This document shows positions 33,384 through 45,025 of a DNA stretch of 64,000 nucleotides, piece by piece. Below the pieces are notes generated by a model. That model did not search any database. It saw only the letters and a program-made list of their open reading frames with translations, and was not told the origin of the DNA. Source of the DNA: Riemerella anatipestifer (GTDB lineage Bacteria; Bacteroidota; Bacteroidia; Flavobacteriales; Weeksellaceae); the NCBI RefSeq assembly GCF_035666175.1, contig NZ_CP142016.1, positions 2,294,001 to 2,358,000 on the forward strand. The letters run 5' to 3'. Numbering within the stretch: position 1 is the stretch's first letter; each line of letters opens with the position of its first letter. The position numbers and the translations under genes are program-made.

Positions 33384-34211
33384 CTAAAGGGTTAAAAATA
33401 ATTTCGGGTTAATGGGAGTACCGTTCTTGTGGACTTCGTAATGCAAGTGCGGTCCTGTGGAGCGTCCTGTATTTCCTGATTTGGCAATGGTTTCTCCTGC
33501 TTTTATCTTATCGTTAGCCTTTACCAAGACTTGCGAGAGGTGTCCGTAGAGAGTGGCTAGTCCGTTGCCGTGAGAGATAATCACGCATTTGCCGTAGCCA
33601 CTTTTCTCTCCTGCAAAAAGTATGGTTCCTGCAGCGGCACTTTTGATGTCTTTGCCGATGCTTACTGCAATGTCTATCCCTTTATGAAATTGCATTTGTT
33701 CTGGCTCTTTTGGAGTGGAGTTTATTTTGGTAGTGACAGAGTCTATATTTGTTTTGGTAGAAGGTTTTAGAGAAGCCAAAACAGTTTTAGGAGGAATAGG
33801 ATTTTTTCTCTTTCCAAAATTAGAGGATATATAGCCTTCTGTAGGAATGCCCAGTGGTACAGTCTGAAGTTTTTCTTGTAAATCTACCAAGTATTGGCTG
33901 TATCTGTTAGCCATTTTGGCGAGATAGACACTATTGTTAAGGCTGTCTTGAGCGAGGTTTTCTATGTTGGAATTAACTACCTGCTTAGAAACTAAGAAAC
34001 GATGCAAATCTTTTACGGTACTGTGTATAAGTCCTAAATCTTGTTTTATTTTGGAGTAATCTACACTATCCTTTTGGGTATTGATTTTAACGAGGTTGAC
34101 TTCGTATTGTTTGTCGTCCTTTTCAGAATAGAGTTTAATTATAAAAAGAGATTGCAGTAGTATTATCAAAAAAAGTCCTCCTAATATATATTTGTTATTG
34201 ATGTTTTTCAT
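33384..34211 (-). CDS. M23 family metallopeptidase, membrane-anchored
   Basis: 275 residues. One N-terminal membrane segment (YILGGLFLIILLQSLFIIKLY) and a coiled-coil-like stretch (about 30-115) lead to a LytM/M23 domain. Zinc ligands are HKGIDIA (His, Asp) and HLHYE, with the second-His loop VIISHGNGLATLYGHL. It should cleave peptidoglycan crosslinks, or act as an EnvC-like activator if inactive, but the ligands look complete. It is convergent with the DUF2459 gene, and no hairpin terminator separates them. Confidence 0.9.
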   Translation of the reverse strand: MKNINNKYILGGLFLIILLQSLFIIKLYSEKDDKQYEVNLVKINTQKDSVDYSKIKQDLGLIHSTVKDLHRFLVSKQVVNSNIENLAQDSLNNSVYLAKMANRYSQYLVDLQEKLQTVPLGIPTEGYISSNFGKRKNPIPPKTVLASLKPSTKTNIDSVTTKINSTPKEPEQMQFHKGIDIAVSIGKDIKSAAAGTILFAGEKSGYGKCVIISHGNGLATLYGHLSQVLVKANDKIKAGETIAKSGNTGRSTGPHLHYEVHKNGTPINPKLFLTL

Positions 34212-34305
34212 TCCTAAAAAATTAAGGTTGCAAATTTAATACAGTTTAACGAGCTTTAGCTTTAATAATTGTGTCCTTATATGTTAAAAAGTGCTAAACT
34301 TTTGT

Positions 34306-36417
34306 CTACTCATTGCAACCTTCAGTAATACAATCCCACTGCATGGTACCAGAGCCAAAGTCTTTATACAGCTCCAAACATTGCTTGGTAATGTTCCATA
34401 TCAGCATACCTTCTTTGGGGTCTGCTATTTGGTCTCTTTCGTCGGTAGTGAGCCTTGTAATAACAAAAGGTTTGTTATTAGATACCAACTTTATAAAGCC
34501 TCCTTTGGAGCTATTTGTAATTTGGTCGTTGTTACTAAGAGTAGAGATGACTACTTTGGTAGGTAGAGCCTCTTTGGAGGTGTTGGCAGGTTTGTAGCAT
34601 TTGCTTTTAGGTGTGCTGATGGCTGCCGTAGGCGTAAGCGTAAAACCACCTAATACCGTGGCATCAGATTCATTGGAACTAAAGGGTTGGTAATTGGTCA
34701 AGGCGAAGATGATACTGTTCTTAGGTTTTATTTTGATGATACCTGCAGGGACTTCTCTATCTCGTACGGAGGCGGTTGTTATGGCTTTATTAGGTAAAGT
34801 GAGTTGGTATTGACCAGTATTCGGAACATCATCTGCTAATAGCGTGTAAGTTTTTCCAAAATCATCGGAAATGGAGATGCTTACTTTGTCGTATTGAGCC
34901 TTCATACTTTCGTCCATTTCCCAAGTAAGCGGGATGGTTTCTCCTCCGTTATAGCTTGGTTGTAGGGTAGAGGTGATGCGGAATGGTTTATAGCTTGGGT
35001 TTGCCATAACTGTAATATTTTTGACATCATACATTGTGATATGAGGAGTGTTGGCGTCAAGTTTTTGGTCGGCTACGGCAACCCAAAAATCTGCAATAGC
35101 TCCTGATGAAGATGAGGGTAACCCAAGCAAGTAGAACCCATCAACATATTCGTTTTTAAATTCTACTACAGGGTTAGGGTTCATTTTCTTGGACATAAAA
35201 AGGGCTCGTCTTTCAGGAGTTAATCTATAAGGATACATATCTGATTGGTGGGCCAGATAGAAAAGGCGGTCGCCATCATCATCGGAGGCTGTAATATCAA
35301 ACTCAAAACAAGTGTTGATGGGTATGGTATAGGTAGGTTCAAAATTATTGAGGATTACAGGGGAAGTATTATTGAGGACTTCGCCATAAGGAATATTAGA
35401 AACGGAAGAGTATTCTCCAACTACTATGGTTCTTTCCTTATTTGTATAGTAAGGAGCTTTGGCAAGCCCTTTCTTTATTTGATAGATGCTAGGAAGCGAA
35501 AAGAAATCTCTTGGGGTACCATAGCTCATAATAGAAGTTCCTCTTAGAGGTTCGGTTTGGGCAGAGCCAGAGCTATTGATAGATTCTGTAAAGGTATGGT
35601 CAGCACCAAAGAGGTGTCCTATTTCGTGGGCAATGGTAGCTAGAAAAGGTCTGGCAGTAGCATTAGCTTTTAGGGAGTTTATATAAGCGGCACTTTGCAT
35701 TGCGAGTCCGTTGTAATTAATATTGGCAACTACGAGTCCTAAATCATAGTTTTTGCTTCCAATGAGTTGATTGATGACGCTTGTAGAGCTACTAATTATG
35801 GTAGAGGCATTATAAACATTATCACTAGGATATTGGCTTATGTTGATGAGCCTATCGTCTGCAATTACCTCAAATTTAACCCCAACATCTCTAAGGTAGA
35901 GTTCATTTAGATAGGCTTCTGCTCGGCTCCAAAAGGCATAAACTTTATCGTTATTGCTATCAAATAATCTTTTGAAAATTGTGGGTGTAACAGCAAGTGC
36001 CAGTCTGTAAGTTCTTAGTACATTGTCTTTGAAGAGCAAAGTTTCGTCAGAGCTGATGTTTTGCAATGTTCTATTTTCTAGGTTATCTAGGCTTCTTTTT
36101 TTACGAGATGGGGTGTTGTTTTGCTTTATTATATGGCAAGAATGCTCTTCTTCGGCGTCTTCTATGCTGCTACATTCTACATTAGTTCCTTGTACAGAAG
36201 CTACTACTATCAGTTGGTTATTAGTATTATAGCCTAAGTAAGTACTAATTTCTTTTCTCGATGGTGTGGTAGAGCTTTTCTTCCAAATTAAAGTTTCTTT
36301 AGATTGTGCACAGCTATTTAGGAGTTTAATAGTTACAGAATCATTTGTCTGTGCCTTTATGCTGTATAAACCAAGAAATAAAAAATTAAATAGTAAGATA
36401 ACAGATTTATTCATCAT
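34306..36417 (-). CDS. Secreted reprolysin-type zinc metalloprotease
   Basis: About 703 residues from the ATG at 36415-36417 (36414 is equally good). Signal peptide SVILLFNFLFLGLYSIKAQ; upstream in-frame sequence to 36480 lies within or before the promoter. The metzincin motif TIAHEIGHLFGADHTF (HExxHxxGxxH) has the M12B-like context found in flavobacterial secreted proteases. Ig-like/beta domains follow (ITSTLQPSYNGGETIPLTWEMD). A dibasic KKRS (about residue 100) may be a pro-peptide cleavage site. No classical T9SS sorting domain is recognised at the C-terminus. Confidence 0.85.
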   Translation of the reverse strand: MMNKSVILLFNFLFLGLYSIKAQTNDSVTIKLLNSCAQSKETLIWKKSSTTPSRKEISTYLGYNTNNQLIVVASVQGTNVECSSIEDAEEEHSCHIIKQNNTPSRKKRSLDNLENRTLQNISSDETLLFKDNVLRTYRLALAVTPTIFKRLFDSNNDKVYAFWSRAEAYLNELYLRDVGVKFEVIADDRLINISQYPSDNVYNASTIISSSTSVINQLIGSKNYDLGLVVANINYNGLAMQSAAYINSLKANATARPFLATIAHEIGHLFGADHTFTESINSSGSAQTEPLRGTSIMSYGTPRDFFSLPSIYQIKKGLAKAPYYTNKERTIVVGEYSSVSNIPYGEVLNNTSPVILNNFEPTYTIPINTCFEFDITASDDDGDRLFYLAHQSDMYPYRLTPERRALFMSKKMNPNPVVEFKNEYVDGFYLLGLPSSSSGAIADFWVAVADQKLDANTPHITMYDVKNITVMANPSYKPFRITSTLQPSYNGGETIPLTWEMDESMKAQYDKVSISISDDFGKTYTLLADDVPNTGQYQLTLPNKAITTASVRDREVPAGIIKIKPKNSIIFALTNYQPFSSNESDATVLGGFTLTPTAAISTPKSKCYKPANTSKEALPTKVVISTLSNNDQITNSSKGGFIKLVSNNKPFVITRLTTDERDQIADPKEGMLIWNITKQCLELYKDFGSGTMQWDCITEGCNE

Positions 36418-36438
36418 TTTTTTTCTAAAAAGAGTTGG

Positions 36439-36446
36439 CAAAGGTA
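36439..36446 (-). promoter_or_regulatory. -7 promoter element for the metalloprotease
   Basis: Reads TACCTTTG on the minus strand, 21 bp upstream of 36417. It supports the shorter start. Confidence 0.5.
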
Positions 36447-36480
36447 CAAAATTTAGTCTCCAATTAAAAACAGCGGGCAT

Positions 36481-36777
36481 CTGAAAAGGCTTTTGGCTAT
36501 ATTCAAATTATCGTCTTCTCCTCTTCTCCTCTAATAACCTACGGAATTTGGAGCGAGTATGGTTATATTTAGTGTCATCGAAGGTTTTTTGCTAAAAATA
36601 ATTACGGTATATATAGCTGCCTGATCTGAAATGTATTATGCATTATTTCAGTCTTTAAGTTGTTTCAAGATTAGCATTGCTAAATTTTCATGGCATTAAG
36701 TTTTTTTCTCCGTCAGTATTGTGTGAAACTGATGGGAAATATTTCTCGATAGAATGGAAAGTAGCTTCTCAAGAAAT
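36481..36777. other. Intergenic region without recognised features
   Basis: 297 bp between ligA and the metalloprotease gene. I see no gene, strong hairpin or known RNA in it. Confidence 0.6.
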
Positions 36778-38908
<2,131 letters not shown>

Positions 38909-38913
38909 CATCA

Positions 38914-39080
38914 TTAAATAGCCATTTTAATTGTATAAAAATATTTCAATAATGCCGTGTTTCATGATGTGTCTTTTACAGGATGCGGCTGTTGGTTGTA
39001 CATTAGGTTAAAAAGAAATAGATAATATACAAACAAGAATAAATATAGCCGCTACTTGTAAAAAGTAAGCGGTTTTTTAT
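38914..39080 (+). ncRNA. Candidate riboswitch or attenuator leader of the TonB receptor
   Basis: The leader runs from about 38914 to a terminator-like hairpin: CCGCTACTT (39049-39057) with AAGTAAGCGG (39063-39072) and T6. Upstream, GCGGCT (38985-38990) can pair with AGCCGC (39047-39052), which would break the terminator stem, and also lies within reach of GCCG (38954-38957). Mutually exclusive pairings of this kind are typical of riboswitches. I do not recognise a known ligand class; TPP and cobalamin signatures are absent. Confidence 0.5.
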
Positions 39081-39110
39081 TGCTGAAGATAATCTGTAAA
39101 AATATATAAT

Positions 39111-41852
39111 ATGAAAAATTCATTACAAAAGAAGTCTTATCTCCTTACAGCCTCAGTGCTATTTTTTGCAGGAGGTGAATTTTATGGGCAGAGTAAAAAA
39201 GATTCTGTAAAAACTAAACAAGTAGAAGAGGTAGTACTACTAGGGAGCCGTTCTGGAGCTCGCTCTAAAACGGATAGTCCTGTTCCGGTAGATGTGTTTG
39301 ATGTTCAGAAAATGAGCGTTACATTACCTCAAACCAATATCAACCAAATGCTGAATGTAGTAGCTCCATCATTTACTTCCACCGTACAAACGGGAGCCGA
39401 CGGTACAGACCACCTAGACCCTGCACAGCTTAGAGGTTTAGGTCCAGACCAAGTGTTGGTATTAGTTAATGGTAAAAGGAGACACACTTCTGCTCTCATC
39501 AATGTTAATGGGACGCCAGGTAGAGGTACTGTAGGTACTGACCTTAACGCTATACCAGCCTTTGCACTTAGTAAATTAGAAGTACTTAGAGATGGGGCTT
39601 CGGCACAGTATGGTTCTGATGCCATTGCGGGAGTAATGAACCTCAATCTTAAAAGAAATACAGGTAAATTAGAGGGGCAGCTCTCATTTGGAGTTAATCC
39701 AAGTAAAGCTTCTAATAATCACACCAAAGGGATAGATGGAGAAACCTTTCAGATAGATTTAAACTACGGTAATAAAATAGGTTCTAAAGGAGGTTTCTAT
39801 AACCTTACTTGGTCATCTCAATTCAGAAATCCTACCTACCGTGCCAACGAGGAAGAAGGGAAAATCTTTAATGCTTATAATGCTATAGAACGAAGAGCGG
39901 CAGAGGGAGGCGTTAATCTATCCTCACTATTTACAAATATCAATACCACGCCCAACCAGCAGCAATTGGTAGATTATATTCACAATTACTCTCAAAAGGT
40001 ATCCTACTTTTCGTCTGATTTCCAAAGTAAAATACAGGGAGCGAATAGTATTAGTAGCTTACAAAAAATTTTGTCGGAAGACGTGACCAATCAAGAACTA
40101 GCATACAGAGGTCTTAACCGAAAAGATTTTAATATGCTCGTAGGACAATCCAAACTTAGTACCCATCAATTTTTTGCTAATATAGAAGTCCCATTGAATG
40201 ATGTATGGAAAGTCTATACCTTTGGTGGATATAGTTTCAGAAATGGAACTTCAGGAGGTTTCTATAGAAAGCCTAATCAGTTCCGAACTTTTACAGGGCT
40301 TAATTTAGATGGTTTTCTTCCGAATATTACTACTAATATAGAAGACCTTTCATTAGCAGCTGGTATCAAAGGAAGTCTAGGAGAATGGCGTGTGGATTTT
40401 AGTAATACTTTTGGGCAAAATAGCTTTGATTATAATGTGAAAAACTCAGGTAATACCTCATTGAGATTTAACTCTCCAAGCGAATTTGATGCAGGTGGAC
40501 TACGCTTTCTTCAAAATACACTTAACCTAGATGTTTATAGAAGTTATGATGTTTGGGAAGGACTTAATTTAGCCTTCGGAGCAGAACAAAGAACTGAAAA
40601 TTTCAAAATTAGAGCAGGAGAGCCAGTATCTTATCTTACTTATGATGTTTTTGGAAATCCTCAAACGGCACAAACACTTAGCTTACAAAAGCCTACTGAT
40701 TTCTTTGGCAATGTATTGCCAGGTGGCTCTCAGGTATTTGGAGGCTTCCGTGCAGAGAATGCGGGTAGCAATGGTAGAAGTTCTTATGCTTTCTATGCAG
40801 ATGTGGAAGCCAATTTCACTAAAAGGGTTTTAGTTGCAGCTGCAGCACGTTTTGAAAACTATTCAGACTTTGGTTCTACACTAAACTATAAATTAGCTTC
40901 TAGGATAAAAGCTACGGATAATCTTAATTTTCGTCTAGCGGGTTCTACGGGGTTTAGAGCACCATCTGTACACCAAATTTATTATAATACCACTTCTACA
41001 TTATTAGTTAATGGACAGCTACAAGAGGTGGGAACTTTTAATAATTATTCCCAAATTGCTAATCTTTTAGGTATTCCTAAACTAAAACAAGAAACTTCAC
41101 AATCGGTAAGTGCAGGATTTACCTATCGTATTCCATCTGTAAGGTTAAATATTACAGGAGATGCTTATTTTACACGTATCAACAATAGGATTGTGCTTAC
41201 AGATACATTCAGAGCGGGTTCTAATACAGAGCTTCAGAATCTATTTACACAGGCTAATGTAAATGCAGCACAGTTTTTTGCTAATGCCATAGATACGGAA
41301 ACCAAAGGGTTAGATGTAGTGGTAAGCCACGATTTTAAGAGCGGAGATTTTAAACTTACCAATGATTTTGCTCTTAACCTTAGCCAAACAAGGAGGGTAG
41401 GAGAAATACACTCTTCACCAGTGCTTAAAGTAGCGGGTTTAGATGATACTTATTTTTCTGAGCGCTCTAGGGTTTATGTAGAAGAAGCCATTCCTAGATT
41501 TAAAGCGGGGCTTTCCCATAACTTTAGTTACAAAAAACTAAATGTTTACTTAAGAAATAGCTATTTCGGAAAAGTAACGGGAGCTGATGTAGTAGATGCA
41601 AACGGCGATGGTGTTACGTTGCCTAACGAGCACCAAATAATGACGGATAGAGTAGTTACAGATTTATCTATCGGATATGCTTTTTCTCCTAAAATTACCT
41701 TTACGCTAGGAGCTAACAACCTATTTGATGTTTATCCTAGCCGAAATCTTCCTGTTTCTACTAGTAATGGACAGTTTGTTTATACAAGAGCAACCTCGCA
41801 GTTTGGACTTAACGGAAGATATGTATTTTCTAGATTAAGCTTCAACTTTTAA
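39111..41852 (+). CDS. TonB-dependent outer-membrane receptor
   Basis: 913 residues. A signal peptide ends near FAGGEFYGQ. The plug domain follows (VEEVVLLGSRSGARSKTDSPVPVDVF, LDPAQLRGLGPDQVLVLVNGKRRHTSALIN, LEVLRDGASAQYGSDAIAGVMNL) and then a large beta-barrel ending ...FGLNGRYVFSRLSFNF with terminal Phe. It imports a TonB-energised substrate, a siderophore, vitamin or other complex. There is no SusD partner. It is preceded by an unassigned terminator-bearing leader, which hints that its substrate controls it. Confidence 0.92.
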   Translation: MKNSLQKKSYLLTASVLFFAGGEFYGQSKKDSVKTKQVEEVVLLGSRSGARSKTDSPVPVDVFDVQKMSVTLPQTNINQMLNVVAPSFTSTVQTGADGTDHLDPAQLRGLGPDQVLVLVNGKRRHTSALINVNGTPGRGTVGTDLNAIPAFALSKLEVLRDGASAQYGSDAIAGVMNLNLKRNTGKLEGQLSFGVNPSKASNNHTKGIDGETFQIDLNYGNKIGSKGGFYNLTWSSQFRNPTYRANEEEGKIFNAYNAIERRAAEGGVNLSSLFTNINTTPNQQQLVDYIHNYSQKVSYFSSDFQSKIQGANSISSLQKILSEDVTNQELAYRGLNRKDFNMLVGQSKLSTHQFFANIEVPLNDVWKVYTFGGYSFRNGTSGGFYRKPNQFRTFTGLNLDGFLPNITTNIEDLSLAAGIKGSLGEWRVDFSNTFGQNSFDYNVKNSGNTSLRFNSPSEFDAGGLRFLQNTLNLDVYRSYDVWEGLNLAFGAEQRTENFKIRAGEPVSYLTYDVFGNPQTAQTLSLQKPTDFFGNVLPGGSQVFGGFRAENAGSNGRSSYAFYADVEANFTKRVLVAAAARFENYSDFGSTLNYKLASRIKATDNLNFRLAGSTGFRAPSVHQIYYNTTSTLLVNGQLQEVGTFNNYSQIANLLGIPKLKQETSQSVSAGFTYRIPSVRLNITGDAYFTRINNRIVLTDTFRAGSNTELQNLFTQANVNAAQFFANAIDTETKGLDVVVSHDFKSGDFKLTNDFALNLSQTRRVGEIHSSPVLKVAGLDDTYFSERSRVYVEEAIPRFKAGLSHNFSYKKLNVYLRNSYFGKVTGADVVDANGDGVTLPNEHQIMTDRVVTDLSIGYAFSPKITFTLGANNLFDVYPSRNLPVSTSNGQFVYTRATSQFGLNGRYVFSRLSFNF

Positions 41853-41862
41853 ACTTTATAAT

Positions 41863-41894
41863 AATGCTACTTTATGAAAATAGAGTAGCATTTT
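41863..41894 (+). terminator. Terminator after the TonB receptor
   Basis: AATGCTACT and AGTAGCATT form the stem, followed by T's. Confidence 0.8.
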
Positions 41895-41937
41895 CACTTT
41901 GATTTTAAAAGAATTTAACATTTTTTAACTTGGTTTC

Positions 41938-41967
41938 TTTGTAGAACTCCAAAAAAGACTATATTTG
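41938..41967 (+). promoter_or_regulatory. Promoter of the POT transporter
   Basis: TTTG at 41938-41941, 18-bp spacer, TATATTTG at 41960-41967, ahead of the ATG at 42009. Confidence 0.7.
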
Positions 41968-42008
41968 TTGGTCTTTTAACAAAATAATAATAACTATTCT
42001 AAAATTAT

Positions 42009-43793
42009 ATGGATACAACAGTCAGTAAAAAAGGGCATCCAGCGGGATTATACCTTTTATTTGTAACGGAAATGTGGGAACGTTTCAGTTATTATGGTAT
42101 GAGAGCTTTATTTGTATTATTTATGACTAAAGCTTTAATGTTTGATAAGGGGCTAGGTGCTCAGATTTATGGTAGTTACACTGGACTAGTATATTTAACT
42201 CCTTTAATTGGAGGATATATAGCTGATAGATACTGGGGAAACAGAAAATCTATAATTGTTGGAGGTATTTTAATGGCTTTAGGTCAATTCCTTATGTTTA
42301 TGTCAGGGTATTTATATGAGAGTAAAGAAATTGCACCTTTATTTATGTTTTCTGGTTTGGGATTCTTAATTTTTGGGAATGGATTTTTTAAACCAAATAT
42401 TTCGTCCATGGTTGGGCAACTGTATTCTGAAAATGATAGTAGAGTAGATGGAGCGTTCACTATTTTTTATATGGGGATTAACCTTGGTGCTTTTATAGCT
42501 CCTTTATTATGTGGATATTTAGGAGATACAGGTAATGCTGCAGATTTCAAATGGGGGTTCTTAGTTGCTTGTATAGGAATGATTCTGAGTGTTATTATCT
42601 TTGTACTATTTAAAAATAAGTATTTAGTTACTCCAGAAGGAGAAGCTATAGGTGGGAAACCAACTGTTAGTGAAACTTCTGTGAAGGATGATGTGGCTGG
42701 GGCTAATTTGGTAGATAATACTAATGCTACAAAAAAAGCTGCTGCTACAAAGTTGATGATAATATGGGGTGTTATTTGGTTAGTTTTATTAGGTGCTTTT
42801 TACTTTTTAATGAGTGGAGATGATGGTAATAAAGACTTAATAGGTGCTTTTATTTTTTCTCTAACATTAGCAGCTCCGGGGTATATCATATCTGACCCAT
42901 CATTAACTAAAATTGAAAAGAAGAGAATTTGGGTAATATATATAGTAGCTTTCTTTGTTATATTCTTTTGGTCTGCTTTTGAGCAAGCTGGAGCTTCATT
43001 AACTTATTTTGCAGAAGAACAAACGGATAGACATTTATTAGGGAAAGTAGTACCAGCATCTTATTTCCAGTCAATCAATGCAGTAGCGATTGTTGTTTTT
43101 GCTCCTATATTTGCTGTTATATGGTCTGCTCTGAGCAAAAGAAAAATGGAACCAGCTTCTCCTTACAAACAAGCTATCGGTTTATTTTTACTAGCTTTAG
43201 GATATTTAGTAATTGCTTTTGGAGTAAAAGGTTTAGCTCCTGGGGTAAAAGTAAGTATGATGTGGTTAGTGAGTTTATATACTATACATACATTCGGAGA
43301 GTTATGTCTTTCTCCTATAGGTCTATCTATGGTTAATAAACTTGCTCCTGTAAGATTTGTTTCATTACTAATGGGAGTTTGGTTTTTAAGTACAGCAACA
43401 GCTAATAAATTTGCAGGAACATTATCTTCTTTTTATCCACAATCATATGTTTCTGTAGATAAGGTTCAGAATTTTGAAAAAGAAGTAAATACTTCCCTCA
43501 TAAATAAAGATTTTAATATCAAAGACAAGAAGAATGTTGTTCAGATTGATGGGCAAAATATGATACCTTTTGATAAGATTACTGTAGCGGATATTAAGAA
43601 TGAAGACTTGAAACAAAATATAAAATTAGAAATAGAGAAAGCTCAAGTAGTAAAAGAAAAATCTTTTTTAGGATTTAAAGTAGCTAGCTTATATGATTTC
43701 TTTATGTTATTTGTATTTATGTCTGGTATATCTTCAGTTATTTTATTTTTACTAAGTAAGTATTTGGTTAAAATGATGCACGGTGTTAAATAG
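42009..43793 (+). CDS. POT/PTR family peptide transporter
   Basis: 594 residues, with the twelve to fourteen membrane segments of the major-facilitator POT family. It takes up di- and tripeptides with protons. The signature helix-1 motif is EMWERFSYYGMRALFVLF, and the PTR2 motifs GGYIADRYWGNRKS and FYMGINLGAFIAPLLCGYLGD follow. A hydrophilic insertion (about 475-555) precedes the last helix, longer than in E. coli DtpA but usual in Bacteroidetes members. Monocistronic, with promoter and perfect terminator. Confidence 0.93.
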   Translation: MDTTVSKKGHPAGLYLLFVTEMWERFSYYGMRALFVLFMTKALMFDKGLGAQIYGSYTGLVYLTPLIGGYIADRYWGNRKSIIVGGILMALGQFLMFMSGYLYESKEIAPLFMFSGLGFLIFGNGFFKPNISSMVGQLYSENDSRVDGAFTIFYMGINLGAFIAPLLCGYLGDTGNAADFKWGFLVACIGMILSVIIFVLFKNKYLVTPEGEAIGGKPTVSETSVKDDVAGANLVDNTNATKKAAATKLMIIWGVIWLVLLGAFYFLMSGDDGNKDLIGAFIFSLTLAAPGYIISDPSLTKIEKKRIWVIYIVAFFVIFFWSAFEQAGASLTYFAEEQTDRHLLGKVVPASYFQSINAVAIVVFAPIFAVIWSALSKRKMEPASPYKQAIGLFLLALGYLVIAFGVKGLAPGVKVSMMWLVSLYTIHTFGELCLSPIGLSMVNKLAPVRFVSLLMGVWFLSTATANKFAGTLSSFYPQSYVSVDKVQNFEKEVNTSLINKDFNIKDKKNVVQIDGQNMIPFDKITVADIKNEDLKQNIKLEIEKAQVVKEKSFLGFKVASLYDFFMLFVFMSGISSVILFLLSKYLVKMMHGVK

Positions 43794-43802
43794 CATATTT
43801 TT

Positions 43803-43834
43803 AAAAACTCTGAATCTCAAGATTCAGAGTTTTT
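43803..43834 (+). terminator. Terminator after the POT transporter
   Basis: AAAAACTCTGAATC pairs perfectly with GATTCAGAGTTTTT around a TCAA loop. Confidence 0.9.
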
Positions 43835-43848
43835 GATTTTATAACTAT

Positions 43849-43877
43849 TTTGATTTAAAAAGAATTATGTACATTTG
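43849..43877 (+). promoter_or_regulatory. Promoter of the exported thioredoxin-fold protein
   Basis: TTTG at 43849-43852, 17-bp spacer, TACATTTG at 43870-43877. Confidence 0.65.
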
Positions 43878-43901
43878 TTACCTAATTAAAGAAAATTGAT
43901 A

Positions 43902-44438
43902 ATGAAAAAGGTAATACTAATATTTAGTTTATTTTTAATTAACTTAGCTTTGGCACAAGAGGTTAAATGGCTTACCTTTGATGAAGCTATGGCGGCTCAA
44001 AAGACTAAACCTAAGAAAATCTTATTAGATGTATATGCTCCATGGTGTGGTCCTTGTAAACTAATGGAGAAAGAAACTTATGGACACCCAGAAATAGCTA
44101 AAATTATCAACGAAAATTATTATGCCGTTAAGTTTAATGGAGAAGGTAACGAAGTGACACATTATCAAAATAGAACATTCTCAAATCCCAATTATAGAGC
44201 CAATGTTTCAGGCAGAAATGCACCACATGAGTTAGCGAGATTTCTAAATGTGAGTGCTTACCCAACAACAGTTTTTTTAGATGAAACAGGTAAGCCTATT
44301 ACTAATTTGGTTGGAGCTTTTAGACCTAAAGAGTTAGAACTTTATCTTTCTCTATTTTACAAAGATGAATATAAAAAAATAGAAACAAAAGAGCAGTGGG
44401 AAAACTTCCAAAAGAAGTTTAAATCGGTTATTAAATAA
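43902..44438 (+). CDS. Exported thioredoxin-fold protein
   Basis: 178 residues from the ATG at 43902 (a TTG two codons earlier is in frame). The signal peptide is KKVILIFSLFLINLALAQ. The thioredoxin fold has the redox site APWCGPCKLME and the cis-Pro loop NVSAYPTTVFLDE, with an insertion between (about 75-110). It probably acts in periplasmic disulfide reduction (DsbD/DUF255-like thioredoxins). Monocistronic, with a terminator. Confidence 0.88.
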   Translation: MKKVILIFSLFLINLALAQEVKWLTFDEAMAAQKTKPKKILLDVYAPWCGPCKLMEKETYGHPEIAKIINENYYAVKFNGEGNEVTHYQNRTFSNPNYRANVSGRNAPHELARFLNVSAYPTTVFLDETGKPITNLVGAFRPKELELYLSLFYKDEYKKIETKEQWENFQKKFKSVIK

Positions 44439-44464
44439 ATTGTTTTACACAAGTCATTCATATT

Positions 44465-44494
44465 AAAAGCCTCATTACTAAATGAGGCTTTTAT
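44465..44494. terminator. Bidirectional terminator after the exported thioredoxin-fold gene
   Basis: AAAAGCCTCATT pairs perfectly with AATGAGGCTTTT around ACTA, lying between two convergent genes. Confidence 0.88.
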
Positions 44495-44500
44495 TTTGAA

Positions 44501-45025
44501 TCAAGGTTCGTTACCTCGTATAATAAAATTATTTTCTTTAGAATATTTTTTATCTGTTTTAGTGAAAATCTCAATAAAGTTCATATTTTTTAAGCTATTG
44601 ATTTTGTCAAGTTGGTATACTGTAATCTGTGTGATGTTTTTCTCATAGATAAAGGTAGAGTCGGCATCAGAGTTGATGATTTCTGTATTAACGCTATAAA
44701 TGTAATTATCGTTATCTTTTAAATTAGTATACTTGGATACCAGTTGTTTAACTGTTATTAACTTAGTATTAAATCCTGATTTCGTTTTTATAATAATTTT
44801 TCCATTGTAACTTTTTCCATCAAGTTCAAAACTTCCCTTACTGATATTTATAGATTCAATATCTAGATTTTTTAAAGTGGATAAAACTAGCGAAGGATAT
44901 AGTTTCCCATTCATTTCAAAAAGTGGTGTACTAATTTCATTTTTATAAATTACTACAGGCTTTTCTTGATTGTTTGATTGTGCAAATGCAGTAAAATAGA
45001 AAAAGAATATTAACCCGTTGTGCAT
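44501..45025 (-). CDS. TonB-plug-like exported protein, 5' end displaced by IS982
   Basis: The present ORF has 174 residues. Removing the IS (45013-45992) and one target-site copy restores the N-terminus MKKFALLNLIFFFYFTAFAQ, with the original ATG at 46022-46024. The IS therefore sits inside the signal peptide. The IS end itself supplies an ATG (45023-45025) in frame, giving MHNGLIFFFYFTAFAQ, which lacks the two lysines. The mature part (DIESINISKGSFELDGKSYNGKIIIKTKSG) resembles a stand-alone TonB-receptor plug-like fold. Function unknown. Whether it is still expressed or exported is doubtful. Confidence 0.75.
   Translation of the reverse strand: MHNGLIFFFYFTAFAQSNNQEKPVVIYKNEISTPLFEMNGKLYPSLVLSTLKNLDIESINISKGSFELDGKSYNGKIIIKTKSGFNTKLITVKQLVSKYTNLKDNDNYIYSVNTEIINSDADSTFIYEKNITQITVYQLDKINSLKNMNFIEIFTKTDKKYSKENNFIIRGNEP
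45006..45012. repeat. Target-site duplication, left of IS982 element
   Basis: AATATTA, identical to 45993-45999. The 7-bp length fits the IS982 family. Confidence 0.9.

Noticed and set aside
36418..36480. Upstream extension of the metalloprotease ORF
   Set aside because: It would overlap the -7 element at 36439-36446 and would bury the signal peptide.
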